Shown: in pieces, positions 16,369 to 24,671 of the stretch | Layout of the letters: every line of letters starts with the position of its first letter | Position numbering within the stretch: position 1 is the stretch's first letter | Assembly (NCBI GenBank): GCA_008933705.1 | Contig: WBUN01000057.1 | Coordinates: forward strand, 1-33,403 | DNA: 33,403 bases | Direction: 5' to 3' | Origin: Hyphomicrobiaceae bacterium | GTDB lineage: Bacteria; Pseudomonadota; Alphaproteobacteria; Rhizobiales; Hyphomicrobiaceae | Translations under genes and position numbers: made by a program | Notes under the pieces: generated by a model | What the model was told of the DNA's origin: nothing | Database searches by the model: none | Seen by the model: the letters and a program-made list of their open reading frames with translations, nothing else

Positions 16369-16896
16369 ATGAGCAACCTGGATCTCGACAACGCCTTCTG
16401 GCGCTTCTCCCTCAAGGTATACGCTGCGCCCGGCGTGGAAGCGGAATGCCTGGCCCTGCAACAAGCCTATGACATCGACGTCAACGTACTGCTCTTCGGC
16501 GCATGGCTGGGGGCAGAGCGGCGGGAGCGGCTCGATGCAACCGGACTAGATCGTGCACGGAGCGCCGTTTGCGCCTGGCAGGAAACCGTGGTCAAGCCCC
16601 TGCGGTCGGCGCGAAGGGCGATCAAGGCGGCTGCCGGATCGGCGGAGCCTGCTGCGGGCCTATTGAGGCCCGCCGTCGCCCGCGCTGAAATCGACGCCGA
16701 AAGGATCGAGCAGGCCCTCCTTTTCGCACAGGCCCCTGCCGCGTCTCCAACTGCCTCCGGGTCCTGCCAGCCCTCCCACGCCGTCCGCGACAATATCGGC
16801 CTGATCCTCGGCTCCTACAGCGCCGGATCGACTGAACGCACGGCATTTCCCCAAGCCATTGCTGCTGCAGCCTTGGCCGTTGCCGCACAGCGTTGA
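16369..16896 (+). CDS. TIGR02444 (DUF2390) family protein
   Basis: The 175-residue protein opens with LDNAFWRFSLKVYAAPGVEA then CLALQQAYDIDVNVLLFGAWLG, the pattern of the TIGR02444 family of small, helical, uncharacterised proteobacterial proteins. The rest is Ala/Arg-rich helical sequence, and the C-terminus (about 125-175) is low-complexity. ATG 16369 is chosen because the family motif starts a few residues later; the frame is open far upstream through ubiX. It follows ubiX by 26 bases and is probably co-transcribed. No role in the pathway is known. Confidence 0.8.
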   Translation: MSNLDLDNAFWRFSLKVYAAPGVEAECLALQQAYDIDVNVLLFGAWLGAERRERLDATGLDRARSAVCAWQETVVKPLRSARRAIKAAAGSAEPAAGLLRPAVARAEIDAERIEQALLFAQAPAASPTASGSCQPSHAVRDNIGLILGSYSAGSTERTAFPQAIAAAALAVAAQR

Positions 16897-17004
16897 GGCA
16901 AACCCCGCTGCCGTATCGACTTCACCCATCAGTTTGCCTATCAATGCTGGTCCAGAGTATGCCCCGTGGCTCGGCGCCCCGCTACGGGGCCAACGGACCA
17001 ATGC

Positions 17005-17853
17005 ATGTCGACCGCGCTGCGTATCGCCTATGGGACCTTCGGCCGTGTCGCCCTGCTCGACATGGACCGCTCCCTCGTGCGCCATGCGCACCCGCATTGC
17101 CACGTGCTGATCAAGGCGGAGGGAGCCGATACCGCGTTCGCCGTGGGCGACCGGCTGATTCCGCTCACCGACAGCCAAGCAGTGCTCGTGAATGCGTGGG
17201 AGCCGCACGCCTACGTGCATCACCCGGCCCGAGAGCGCACGACGATCCTGGCCCTCTACATCGAGCCGAAGTGGCTGAAGACGATACGCCCCAACTGGGC
17301 GGCGAGCGGGGGCCCCGGGTTCTTCGAGCAGCCGGCGGGCGAGGTCTCGCCGCGCATCCGCAGGCTTGCAATGGACCTGGCGACGGTGATGGTGAGCGAT
17401 CCGGCGGGCAGGAGAGCGCAGGTGGAGTTGCTCTCCGACCTCATGATCTCGGTCATCGAGCGCTTCACGCCGTGGCGGACGGTCTCGGCATCGCTTGCCG
17501 CGCTCGCCAATCTGCATGGCTTCGACTGGCGGGTGCGACGCGCCGTCGATCTTATTCGCGCTGCACCGTGCGCCGGCATCAGCGCCGACACGCTCGCGCG
17601 CGAATCCGGCTTGTCGCGTGCGCATTTCTATCGGCTGTTTCGGCGAACGGCACAGGTCAGTCCGCACGTGTACTTGAACGTCGTGAGAATGGAGCTGGCC
17701 GTCAAGGCCGTGGTCGACTCCGGCGAAAGCCTGACGGCGCTCAGCGAGACCCTCGGATTCAGCGCGCCCGCGCACTTCACCCGGTTCTTCCGCGAGCACG
17801 CCGGCGTGAAGCCGAGCGAGTTCCGCGCCGTTACGCGCATGGGTCTCGCCTGA
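17005..17853 (+). CDS. AraC-family transcriptional regulator
   Basis: The 282-residue protein has an AraC N-terminal cupin-like sensing domain (VRHAHPHCHVLIK, and LVNAWEPHAYVHH) and a C-terminal double helix-turn-helix at about residues 185-280: AGISADTLARESGLSRAHFYRLFRR, then ESLTALSETLGFSAPAHFTRFFREHAGVKPSEFR. ATG 17005 (MSTALRIAYG) is preferred; an upstream GTG at 16966 is possible. It lies just before the Mo hydroxylase operon in the same direction with a 134-base gap. It is the best candidate for the operon's activator, probably sensing the acid or its CoA ester. That is inference from position. Confidence 0.88.
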   Translation: MSTALRIAYGTFGRVALLDMDRSLVRHAHPHCHVLIKAEGADTAFAVGDRLIPLTDSQAVLVNAWEPHAYVHHPARERTTILALYIEPKWLKTIRPNWAASGGPGFFEQPAGEVSPRIRRLAMDLATVMVSDPAGRRAQVELLSDLMISVIERFTPWRTVSASLAALANLHGFDWRVRRAVDLIRAAPCAGISADTLARESGLSRAHFYRLFRRTAQVSPHVYLNVVRMELAVKAVVDSGESLTALSETLGFSAPAHFTRFFREHAGVKPSEFRAVTRMGLA

Positions 17854-17987
17854 GCGCCTCTGTGCGAAAATAAAGAGACGATTCGGTAAGTGGCGAGACG
17901 GCACGGGGCTGGCTCGCGCTGTGGCCCCGGTGGCAGCCTCTTCGCACGCCTGCCGGCAAGAGCAGCGTGCGAGAGAAACGCTCCGGA

Positions 17988-20948
17988 ATGTCCGTACAAG
18001 CCCAAGCCTGGACTGGCCGCTCGATCGAGCGCGTGGAGGATGCCGCGCTCCTGACCGGGCGTGGCCGCTACATCGACGATCTCGGCGTGGCGACGGGAAC
18101 GCTGCACGCCGCCATCCTGCGCTCGCCACACGCGCATGCCAAGATCAAAGCCGTCCGCACCGAGGCCGCCGCGGCGCTGCCCGGTGTCACGGCGGTCATA
18201 ACAGGTGCCGACGTGGTGGGGCTGACGACGAGCCTGCCCGTGGGAGTGAGGGCCCCGATCAAGTGCTGGCCGATCGCGGTAGACAGTGCTCGCTACGTGG
18301 GCGAGCCGGTCGCAGTGGTGGTGGCGCGGGACCGTTACCGGGCCGAGGACGCGCTCGATCTCATCGAGGTCGACTATCAGCTTCTGCCGGCCGTCGTCGA
18401 TCCGCACGATGCGCTCGATGCTGGCGCGCAGCGACTGTACGAGAGCCTGAGCTCCAATGTCGCCAGCGACCGCCGTTTCCGCTACGGAGATCCGCAGGCG
18501 GCCTTTGCCGAGGCAGCGCACCGCATCGGCATCGACGTGCACTATCCGCGCAATTCCTGCACGCCGCTGGAGACCTACGGCATCATCGCGAGCTACGATC
18601 CGGGCGAGGATGCCTACGACATTCTTTCAGGCTTCCAGGGTCCGTTCAGCATCCATTCGGTGATCGCTCGCGCCCTGAAGGTGCCCGGCAACCGGCTGCG
18701 GCTGCGCACGCCGCCCGACTCGGGCGGCAGCTTCGGCATCAAGCAGGGGGTCTTCCCCTATCTCGTTTTGATGGGCGTGGCGGCGCGTGTCGCCGGCCGG
18801 CCCGTGAAATGGATCGAGGATCGGCTCGAGCATCTGACCGGCTCGGTGTCGGCGACCAACCGCGTGACCCGACTCGAGGCGGCCGTCGACAGAGATGGGC
18901 GGGTGCGTGCGCTGGCCTGGGACCAGATCGAGGATGTCGGCGCACATATCCGCGCGCCGGAGCCGGCCACGCTCTATCGCATGCACGGCAATCTCACCGG
19001 CGCCTACGACATCCGCCACATGTCGGTGCGCAACCGCGTGGTCGTCACCAACAAGACGCCGACCGGGCTCAATCGCGGGTTCGGAGGCCCGCAAGTCTAC
19101 TACGCGCTCGAGCGGCTGATGCAGCGCATTGCGCTCGAGCTGAAGCTCGATCCCATTGACGTGATCCGGCGCAACCTGGTGCCCGCCAATGCATTCCCCT
19201 ACCGCACGGCGTCGGGGGCCTTGCTCGATTCCGGCAACTATCAGCAGGCGCTGGAAGCGGCGCTGCGCGACGGCGACCTCGCCGGGCTGCAGGCCCGGCG
19301 CGATGCGGCACGGCGGGAAGGCCGGCTCTATGGCATCGGTTTTGCCGCAGTGGTGGAGCCGAGCGTCTCCAACATGGGCTACATCACCACCGCGCTGACG
19401 CCGGAGGAGCGGGCGAAGGCGGGACCAAAGAACGGTGCACAGGCAACCGCCACCATCTCGCTTGATCCGCTCGGCACGGTCTCCGCGCATATCGCCTCGG
19501 TGCCGCAGGGACAAGGCCACCGCACGGTGCTGGCGCAGGTGATCGCGGACGAGCTGGGGCTGAAGCCCTCCGACATCGTCGTCGTCGCCGAGATGGATAC
19601 CGCGCGGGACGGCTGGTCGATTGCCTCGGGCAATTATTCGAGCCGCTTCGCGGCCGCCGTGTGCGGGGCAGCGCAGTTGGCGGCTGCGCGGCTCAAGTCG
19701 AAGCTGGCGCGCATTGCCGCCGCCCAACTCAATGTCGGCGCCGAGGAGATCGAGTTCGCCGACGGCAAGGTGCGCGCGCGCCGCAACCCGGACAACGCCG
19801 CGCCGTTCGGGCGGCTCGCCGCCACCAGCCACTGGGCGCCGGCGACGCAACCCTCCGACGTCGATCAGGCGATCCGCGAGACAGCGTTCTGGACGCCGCC
19901 CGAGCTGACCGCGCCGACGGAGGCCGACGAGATCAATTCCTCCCTGTGCCACGGTTTCATCTTCGACATGTGCGGGCTGGAGATCGATCGCGTCACCGGC
20001 GCCGTGCGCATCGACAAGTACGTGACCATGCACGATTGCGGGCGCGTGCTGCATCCCGGCATGGTGGCCGGGCAGATCACCGGCGGCTTCGCGCATGCGC
20101 TGGGTGCGGCGCTTTACGAGGAGTACGCCTACGCGCCGGATGGCAGCTTCCTGGCCGGGACGTTTGCCGACTACCTGGTGCCGACGTCCATGGAGGTGCC
20201 GGCGCCACTGATTCTGCACATCGAGACGCCGTCACCCTTCACGCCGCTCGGCGCCAAGGGCGTGGGCGAGGGCAACTGCATGAGCACGCCGGTGTGCCTC
20301 GCCAACGCCGTCGCCGACGCGCTGGGCATCGCCGATATCGGTCTGCCCCTGACGCCGGCCAAGCTCGCAGCGGCGACGCAAAACGCCGAGCCGCCACCGC
20401 CCGCACGAACGGCCGCCGCGATGCCCGCTGGCAAGAGACGCGCGCTGCACGGCGCCGGCGAGGCGCGCGTGGCGGCTCCGCCCAAGGCGGTATGGAACGC
20501 GCTGCTCGACACGCGCATCCTGGCCTCGATCATCCCCGGCTGCCACGACGTCGAGCAGGTCTCGGCTACGCATTTCCGTGCCGACGTGACGCTCGGCGTC
20601 GGGCCGGTGAAGGGCCGCTACAGGGCCGAAGTGAAGCTCGAGGATCTAGTGTCACCGCGATCGGCGACGCTGATCGGCAGCGCCGTCGGCGCGCTCGGAT
20701 CGGCCGTCGGCAAGGGCAGCGTCCGGCTCGCGGGCGACGCGGCCGGCACTACCATCATCAGCTACGACTACGATGCCGAGATCGGCGGCAAGGCGGCAGC
20801 GGTCGGCGGCCGGTTGCTCGACGGCGCGGCGCGCATCGTCATCCGTCAGTTCTTCGAGGCCCTGGCCCGGCGCGTCGCCGGCATATCCAAGCCTGCGTGG
20901 CGCCTGTGGCTCGAACGGCTGCTGGCCCAGCTCGGGAGGCGGCCATGA
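17988..20948 (+). CDS. Mo hydroxylase large (molybdopterin) subunit fused to a CoxG-like SRPBCC domain; HmfA-like
   Basis: Residues 1-795 are a xanthine dehydrogenase/CoxL-type molybdopterin subunit: GRGRYIDDLGVATG near the start, GGSFGIKQGVFPY, LNRGFGGPQ in place of the PYRGAGRPE-type active-site loop, SVPQGQGHRTVLAQV and KGVGEGNCMSTP, whose Glu is the catalytic base. The CO-dehydrogenase loop with its Cys is absent, so this is not a CODH. Residues about 820-986 form a CoxG-like SRPBCC domain (GEARVAAPPKAVWNALLDT, IIPGCHDVEQV, GGRLLDGAARIVIRQFF), usually a separate protein that binds membranes or aids maturation. ATG 17988 (MSVQAQAWTG) is preferred over 17967. The FAD subunit overlaps its stop as ATGA. 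With the ligase and crotonase downstream, the order equals hmfABCDE, so it may hydroxylate 2-furoyl-CoA or a similar ring. Confidence 0.9.
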   Translation: MSVQAQAWTGRSIERVEDAALLTGRGRYIDDLGVATGTLHAAILRSPHAHAKIKAVRTEAAAALPGVTAVITGADVVGLTTSLPVGVRAPIKCWPIAVDSARYVGEPVAVVVARDRYRAEDALDLIEVDYQLLPAVVDPHDALDAGAQRLYESLSSNVASDRRFRYGDPQAAFAEAAHRIGIDVHYPRNSCTPLETYGIIASYDPGEDAYDILSGFQGPFSIHSVIARALKVPGNRLRLRTPPDSGGSFGIKQGVFPYLVLMGVAARVAGRPVKWIEDRLEHLTGSVSATNRVTRLEAAVDRDGRVRALAWDQIEDVGAHIRAPEPATLYRMHGNLTGAYDIRHMSVRNRVVVTNKTPTGLNRGFGGPQVYYALERLMQRIALELKLDPIDVIRRNLVPANAFPYRTASGALLDSGNYQQALEAALRDGDLAGLQARRDAARREGRLYGIGFAAVVEPSVSNMGYITTALTPEERAKAGPKNGAQATATISLDPLGTVSAHIASVPQGQGHRTVLAQVIADELGLKPSDIVVVAEMDTARDGWSIASGNYSSRFAAAVCGAAQLAAARLKSKLARIAAAQLNVGAEEIEFADGKVRARRNPDNAAPFGRLAATSHWAPATQPSDVDQAIRETAFWTPPELTAPTEADEINSSLCHGFIFDMCGLEIDRVTGAVRIDKYVTMHDCGRVLHPGMVAGQITGGFAHALGAALYEEYAYAPDGSFLAGTFADYLVPTSMEVPAPLILHIETPSPFTPLGAKGVGEGNCMSTPVCLANAVADALGIADIGLPLTPAKLAAATQNAEPPPPARTAAAMPAGKRRALHGAGEARVAAPPKAVWNALLDTRILASIIPGCHDVEQVSATHFRADVTLGVGPVKGRYRAEVKLEDLVSPRSATLIGSAVGALGSAVGKGSVRLAGDAAGTTIISYDYDAEIGGKAAAVGGRLLDGAARIVIRQFFEALARRVAGISKPAWRLWLERLLAQLGRRP

Positions 20949-21772
20949 AGCCGCCCCTGTTCGACTACGTGCGGGCCGACACGCTTGGCGAGGCGCATGC
21001 CGTGCTGGCGGCCGAGGGCCCGGACGCACGCGTCATCGCCGGCGGGCAGACGCTCATTCCCATGCTGTCGATGCGCCTGGCGCGGCCCAAGGTGCTGATC
21101 GACATCATGCGCCTGCCGGAGCTGGCGACGATCGAGGAGACCGAGGATGCCATCCACGTCGGTGCCGCCGTGCGCCAGGCCGAGCTGCTTGCCCGGCCGG
21201 AACTCGCCAACCGCCAGCCCCTGCTCGCGGCCGCGTTACCATGGGTTGGGCATGCGCAAACGCGCAGCCGCGGCACGGTGTGCGGCTCGGTCGCGCATGC
21301 CGATCCGAGTGCCGAGATCCCGCTCGTCCTGGTGGCGCTCGCGGGCAGCATCGCGCTGTCGACGCGGCGGCGGAGGAGGACGGTAGCGGCCGAGCAGTTC
21401 TTCCTCGGGCTGCTGTCGACCGACCGGCGCGACGAGGAGTTGATTGCAGGCGTGTCGTTTCCGTGCACGCGGCCAGACCATGGCTATGCCTTCCGCGAAT
21501 TCGGGCGCCGGCACGGCGACTTTGCCATCGCCGCCTGCGCTGCCGTCGTCACCGCAGGCAGCGTGCGGCTGGCTGTCGGCGGCGTTGCCGATCGCCCGGT
21601 GGCGCGCGAATGGGGCGCGCTATCGGGCAGCGCGCTCGACGATGCCATCAACGAGTTGGCATATGACCTCGATGCGCGCGATGACCTGCACGCCACGGCT
21701 CGCTTCCGCCGTGACCTGGTGCGGCAGCTCGGCCGGGACGTCATCATGGAGGCACGCCGATGCCTCGCCTGA
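20945..21772 (+). CDS. Mo hydroxylase FAD-binding (CoxM-type) subunit; HmfB-like
   Basis: The 275-residue medium subunit passes electrons from the iron-sulfur subunit through FAD. The two FAD-binding motifs are visible: VIAGGQTLIPMLSMRLARP at residues 32-50 and SRGTVCGSVAHADPSAEIP near 110-128. The second normally reads GTIGGS, and a Cys replaces the Gly here, next to the flavin diphosphate. The C-terminal CO-dehydrogenase flavoprotein domain (GYAFREFGRRHGDFAIAA) is present and the length is normal. It starts 4 bases inside the large subunit stop and overlaps the 2Fe-2S gene by 13 bases, which indicates tight translational coupling. Confidence 0.92.
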   Translation: MKPPLFDYVRADTLGEAHAVLAAEGPDARVIAGGQTLIPMLSMRLARPKVLIDIMRLPELATIEETEDAIHVGAAVRQAELLARPELANRQPLLAAALPWVGHAQTRSRGTVCGSVAHADPSAEIPLVLVALAGSIALSTRRRRRTVAAEQFFLGLLSTDRRDEELIAGVSFPCTRPDHGYAFREFGRRHGDFAIAACAAVVTAGSVRLAVGGVADRPVAREWGALSGSALDDAINELAYDLDARDDLHATARFRRDLVRQLGRDVIMEARRCLA

Positions 21773-22269
21773 GCGCCAGCGACCGCTGCAGTGTCCGCTT
21801 CCTTCTCAACGGCCGCAGCGTCGCCGCCGAAGCCGAACCGCGCATGCTGCTCACCGACTTCCTGCGCCACAGCCTCGGCCTGACGGGAACGCACGTCGGC
21901 TGCGAGCACGGCGTGTGCGGCGCCTGCACGGTCCAGATCGACGGCAAGCCGGCGCGCGCCTGCCTGACGCTGGCCGTGCAGGTCGACGGCGCGAACGTGC
22001 GCACGGTCGAGGACTTGGCACCCGAGCCCGGCCGGCTCTCCGTGCTGCAGGAGGCATTCCGCCGCCACCACGCGTTGCAGTGCGGGTTCTGCACGGCCGG
22101 CATTTTGATGTCACTCGACGCTTACCTCAAGACCAACCCAGAGCCCAGCGAGCCGGCGCTGCGCGAATACCTGAGTGGCCACCTGTGTCGATGCACGGGC
22201 TACGTGCCGATCATCGCTGCCGCGCTGGACGCCGCCAAGAGACTGCGGGAGGCCACCGCACATGCTTGA
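21760..22269 (+). CDS. Mo hydroxylase [2Fe-2S] (CoxS-type) subunit; HmfC-like
   Basis: The 169-residue small subunit carries two [2Fe-2S] clusters. The N-terminal plant-ferredoxin-like cluster is held by C48, C53, C56 and C68 (GCEHGVCGACTV). The C-terminal helical cluster is held by C108, C111, C143 and C145 (QCGFCTAG and HLCRCTGY). All eight ligands are present. It overlaps the CoxM-type gene upstream by 13 bases and the ligase downstream by 8. The three subunits form one hydroxylase that uses water as the oxygen source, usually on an aromatic or heteroaromatic ring. Confidence 0.95.
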   Translation: MPRLSASDRCSVRFLLNGRSVAAEAEPRMLLTDFLRHSLGLTGTHVGCEHGVCGACTVQIDGKPARACLTLAVQVDGANVRTVEDLAPEPGRLSVLQEAFRRHHALQCGFCTAGILMSLDAYLKTNPEPSEPALREYLSGHLCRCTGYVPIIAAALDAAKRLREATAHA

Positions 22270-23821
22270 TCTCGGATTGTCGTTCCTGGCGGCCGTCTCG
22301 CGCGACGCAAATGCCGTCGCCGTGGTCGACCAGTCGCTGCGGCTGAGCTATGGCCAATGGTACCAGCGCATTTCCTCCGTGGTTGCCGGTTTCGACGAAA
22401 TCGGGCTGGCTGCGGGCGATCGCGTTGTCACCGTGCTGCAGAACCGGTGGGAGGCTGCGACGCTGCACTGGGCCTGCCAGTTTGCTGGCATCGTCATCAC
22501 GCCCATCAACTGGCGCGCCAAGCCCGACGAGGTGGACTACTGCCTCCAGGACTCGGGCGCCAAGGCCGTCGTTTACGAAGGCATCTCGGCAGAGGCCGTC
22601 GAGCAGTCGGGCGAAGCGCGCTCGCGCATCCGCATCAGCCTCGATGGCGACGGCCGGGGCGCGCTTGCTTTCCGCCGCATCGTCGAGTCGGCGGCCGTTT
22701 CTGCAGACCCGCGCGCCGATGCGGAGCAGTGGTCGGTGATGCTCTATACCTCCGGCACGACCGCCCGGCCCAAGGGCGTGCCGCGCCGGCACCGGGCCGA
22801 GCGTGCCGCGGCGCTCGCGCACGTGGCGCAAAACATGTACGGACGCGGCGAGCGCACCCTCGGCGTCATGCCGCTGTATCACACGATGGGTGTGCGCTCG
22901 CTGCTGGCCATGGCCGAGATCGGTGGCGCGTTCATCTGCCTACGGCGCTTCGATGCGGTGCGGGCGCTGGAGCTGATCGAGATGGAGCGCATCACCAACC
23001 TCTATCTCGTCCCCACGCTGTATCACGACCTCGCGCATCACCCCCGATTTGCCAGCACCGACGTCGGCTCGGTGCGCAAGCTCGGCTTCGCCGGCGCCTC
23101 CATGACGGATGGCCTGGTGAAGACGCTGAACGAGGCCTTCAAGCCGGATCTGTTCGTCAACCACTACGGGTCATCCGAGATCTACACCTTCACCATCGAG
23201 CAGAAGGCGGCCGCCAAGCCCGGCTCGGCTGGGCGCGCCGGGCTCAACCAGATGATCCGCGTGGTGAAGCTCAACGCGGCCTCGCCGGATGATCTCGCGG
23301 CGCGGGGCGAGGAGGGCGAGGTCATCGCCTTGCTGGCCGGCGACGAGTCCTTCGAAGGCTACTGGCAGCGGCCCGATGCCGACGCCAAGGCCCTGCGGCA
23401 GGGATGGTACTTCACGGGAGACACCGGCTACCTCGACGCGGACGGCGACCTGTTCGTGACCGGCCGCGTCGACGACATGATCATCACCGGCGGCGAGAAC
23501 GTCTCGCCCGCCGAGATCGAAAGCTGCCTGTCGCTGCACCCGGCGGTGTCCGAGGTGGCGGTCGTGGGGCTTCCCGACCCGCGCTGGGGCAAGATCGTGG
23601 CGGCCTTCATAAAGCGGCGCGTGCCGGTCGAGCACGAAACGCTCGACGCCTTCTGCCGCACCTCGGGGCTCGCGAACTTCAAGCGGCCGCGCCAGTACGT
23701 GTTCGTCGACGCCATTCCGAAATCGCCCGTCGGCAAGCTCCTGCGCCGCAAGCTGGTCGCAGGCGAATACATGGCGGAGAGCACGCCGGCAAGCCTTCAA
23801 GAGAAAGGAACCCAAGCATGA
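22262..23821 (+). CDS. AMP-dependent acyl-CoA ligase; HmfD-like (furoyl-CoA synthetase) candidate
   Basis: The 519-residue class I ligase has the P-loop YTSGTTARPKGVP at residues 162-174, the adenine motif NHYGSSEIYTF, the hinge GWYFTGDTGYLD with GRVDDMIITGGENVSP, and the catalytic Lys in KSPVGKLLRRKL. ATG 22262 is chosen because it overlaps the small-subunit stop by 8 bases; the frame is open further upstream in the shadow of that gene. The stop overlaps the next crotonase as ATGA. Its position directly after the three hydroxylase subunits matches hmfD, which makes 2-furoyl-CoA, the substrate of the HmfABC hydroxylase. Other heteroaromatic or aromatic acids remain possible. Confidence 0.9.
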   Translation: MLDLGLSFLAAVSRDANAVAVVDQSLRLSYGQWYQRISSVVAGFDEIGLAAGDRVVTVLQNRWEAATLHWACQFAGIVITPINWRAKPDEVDYCLQDSGAKAVVYEGISAEAVEQSGEARSRIRISLDGDGRGALAFRRIVESAAVSADPRADAEQWSVMLYTSGTTARPKGVPRRHRAERAAALAHVAQNMYGRGERTLGVMPLYHTMGVRSLLAMAEIGGAFICLRRFDAVRALELIEMERITNLYLVPTLYHDLAHHPRFASTDVGSVRKLGFAGASMTDGLVKTLNEAFKPDLFVNHYGSSEIYTFTIEQKAAAKPGSAGRAGLNQMIRVVKLNAASPDDLAARGEEGEVIALLAGDESFEGYWQRPDADAKALRQGWYFTGDTGYLDADGDLFVTGRVDDMIITGGENVSPAEIESCLSLHPAVSEVAVVGLPDPRWGKIVAAFIKRRVPVEHETLDAFCRTSGLANFKRPRQYVFVDAIPKSPVGKLLRRKLVAGEYMAESTPASLQEKGTQA

Positions 23822-24624
23822 GCACACCGATGACCTTTTCCGATCCGCGATTGGCCAAGCTCAACGGCTTCCGCGTCGAGATCGATGCCGCCAAGGAGCG
23901 GGCCGACGTCATCCTTGATCGCGCGCCGCTCAACGTCATCGAGATGCCACAGCGCGACCAGCTCCGCCTCGTATTCGAGACGCTAGACGAGGATGCGCGC
24001 GTGCGCGTCATCGTGCTGAGGGCGGCCGGCCAACACTTCTCGAGCGGCGGCAACATCAAAGGCTTCCTGGAGGCGAGCCCCGAGCATGTCTCCAAGCTCG
24101 CCTGGAACATGGCGGCGCCCGCGCGCTGCTCCAAGCCGGTGATCGCAGCCAACCGCGGCTATTGCTTCGGCGTCGGCTTCGAAATCTCGCTGGCCTGCGA
24201 CTTCCGCATCGTGTCGGAGACCTGCCAGTACGCGCTTCCCGAGCAGAAGCTCGGGCAGATCCCGGGCTCGGGCGGCTCGGCCCGGCTGCAGAAGATGGTC
24301 GGCATCACCCGCACCAAGGACATCGTCATGCGCTCCAAGCGCATCCCCGGCCGGCAGGCCTACGAGTGGGGCGTGGCGACGGAGTGCGTTGCCGACGACA
24401 AGCTGGAGGCGGTGACCGACGCTCTGGTCGACGAACTGCGCAGCTTCTCGCCGATCGCCCAGCGCACGGCCAAGAAGCTGCTGAACGATACCGAGGACTC
24501 GACGCTGGCGATCGCCATCGAGCTCGAGGGCCACTGCTACAGCCGTCTGCGCCAGTCCGACGACTTCAAGGAGGGCGTGGAAGCTTTCCATGCCAAGAGG
24601 CCGGCCGCCTTCAAGGGCACCTAG
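23818..24624 (+). CDS. Crotonase-family protein; HmfE-like (2-oxoglutaroyl-CoA hydrolase) candidate
   Basis: The 268-residue protein has the crotonase fold: the oxyanion-hole segment FSSGGNIKGF at residues 74-83, GVGFEISLACDFRI with E122, and ALPEQKLGQIPGSGG with E142. It starts inside the ligase stop (ATGA at 23818-23821). In the furoate pathway the fifth gene hmfE encodes a crotonase-type 2-oxoglutaroyl-CoA hydrolase, which releases 2-oxoglutarate after ring hydroxylation and opening. The position fits, but both glutamates are kept, so a hydratase role is equally allowed by sequence. It is distinct from the crotonase at 11865-12659. Confidence 0.9.
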   Translation: MSTPMTFSDPRLAKLNGFRVEIDAAKERADVILDRAPLNVIEMPQRDQLRLVFETLDEDARVRVIVLRAAGQHFSSGGNIKGFLEASPEHVSKLAWNMAAPARCSKPVIAANRGYCFGVGFEISLACDFRIVSETCQYALPEQKLGQIPGSGGSARLQKMVGITRTKDIVMRSKRIPGRQAYEWGVATECVADDKLEAVTDALVDELRSFSPIAQRTAKKLLNDTEDSTLAIAIELEGHCYSRLRQSDDFKEGVEAFHAKRPAAFKGT

Positions 24625-24671
24625 GCCGGTGACGTCAACGTGAAACAACGACTGCAGAACTGGAGGAAACC

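Noticed and set aside
18627-20219. Long minus-strand frame of 530 codons inside the Mo hydroxylase gene
   Set aside because: It is antisense to a clearly recognised large subunit, resembles no family, and has the His/Arg/Gly-rich composition of GC-rich shadow frames.
17988-22269. Aerobic CO dehydrogenase (coxLMS)
   Set aside because: The large subunit lacks the CODH-type active-site loop with its Cys, and the ligase and crotonase that follow point to acyl-CoA ring hydroxylation.
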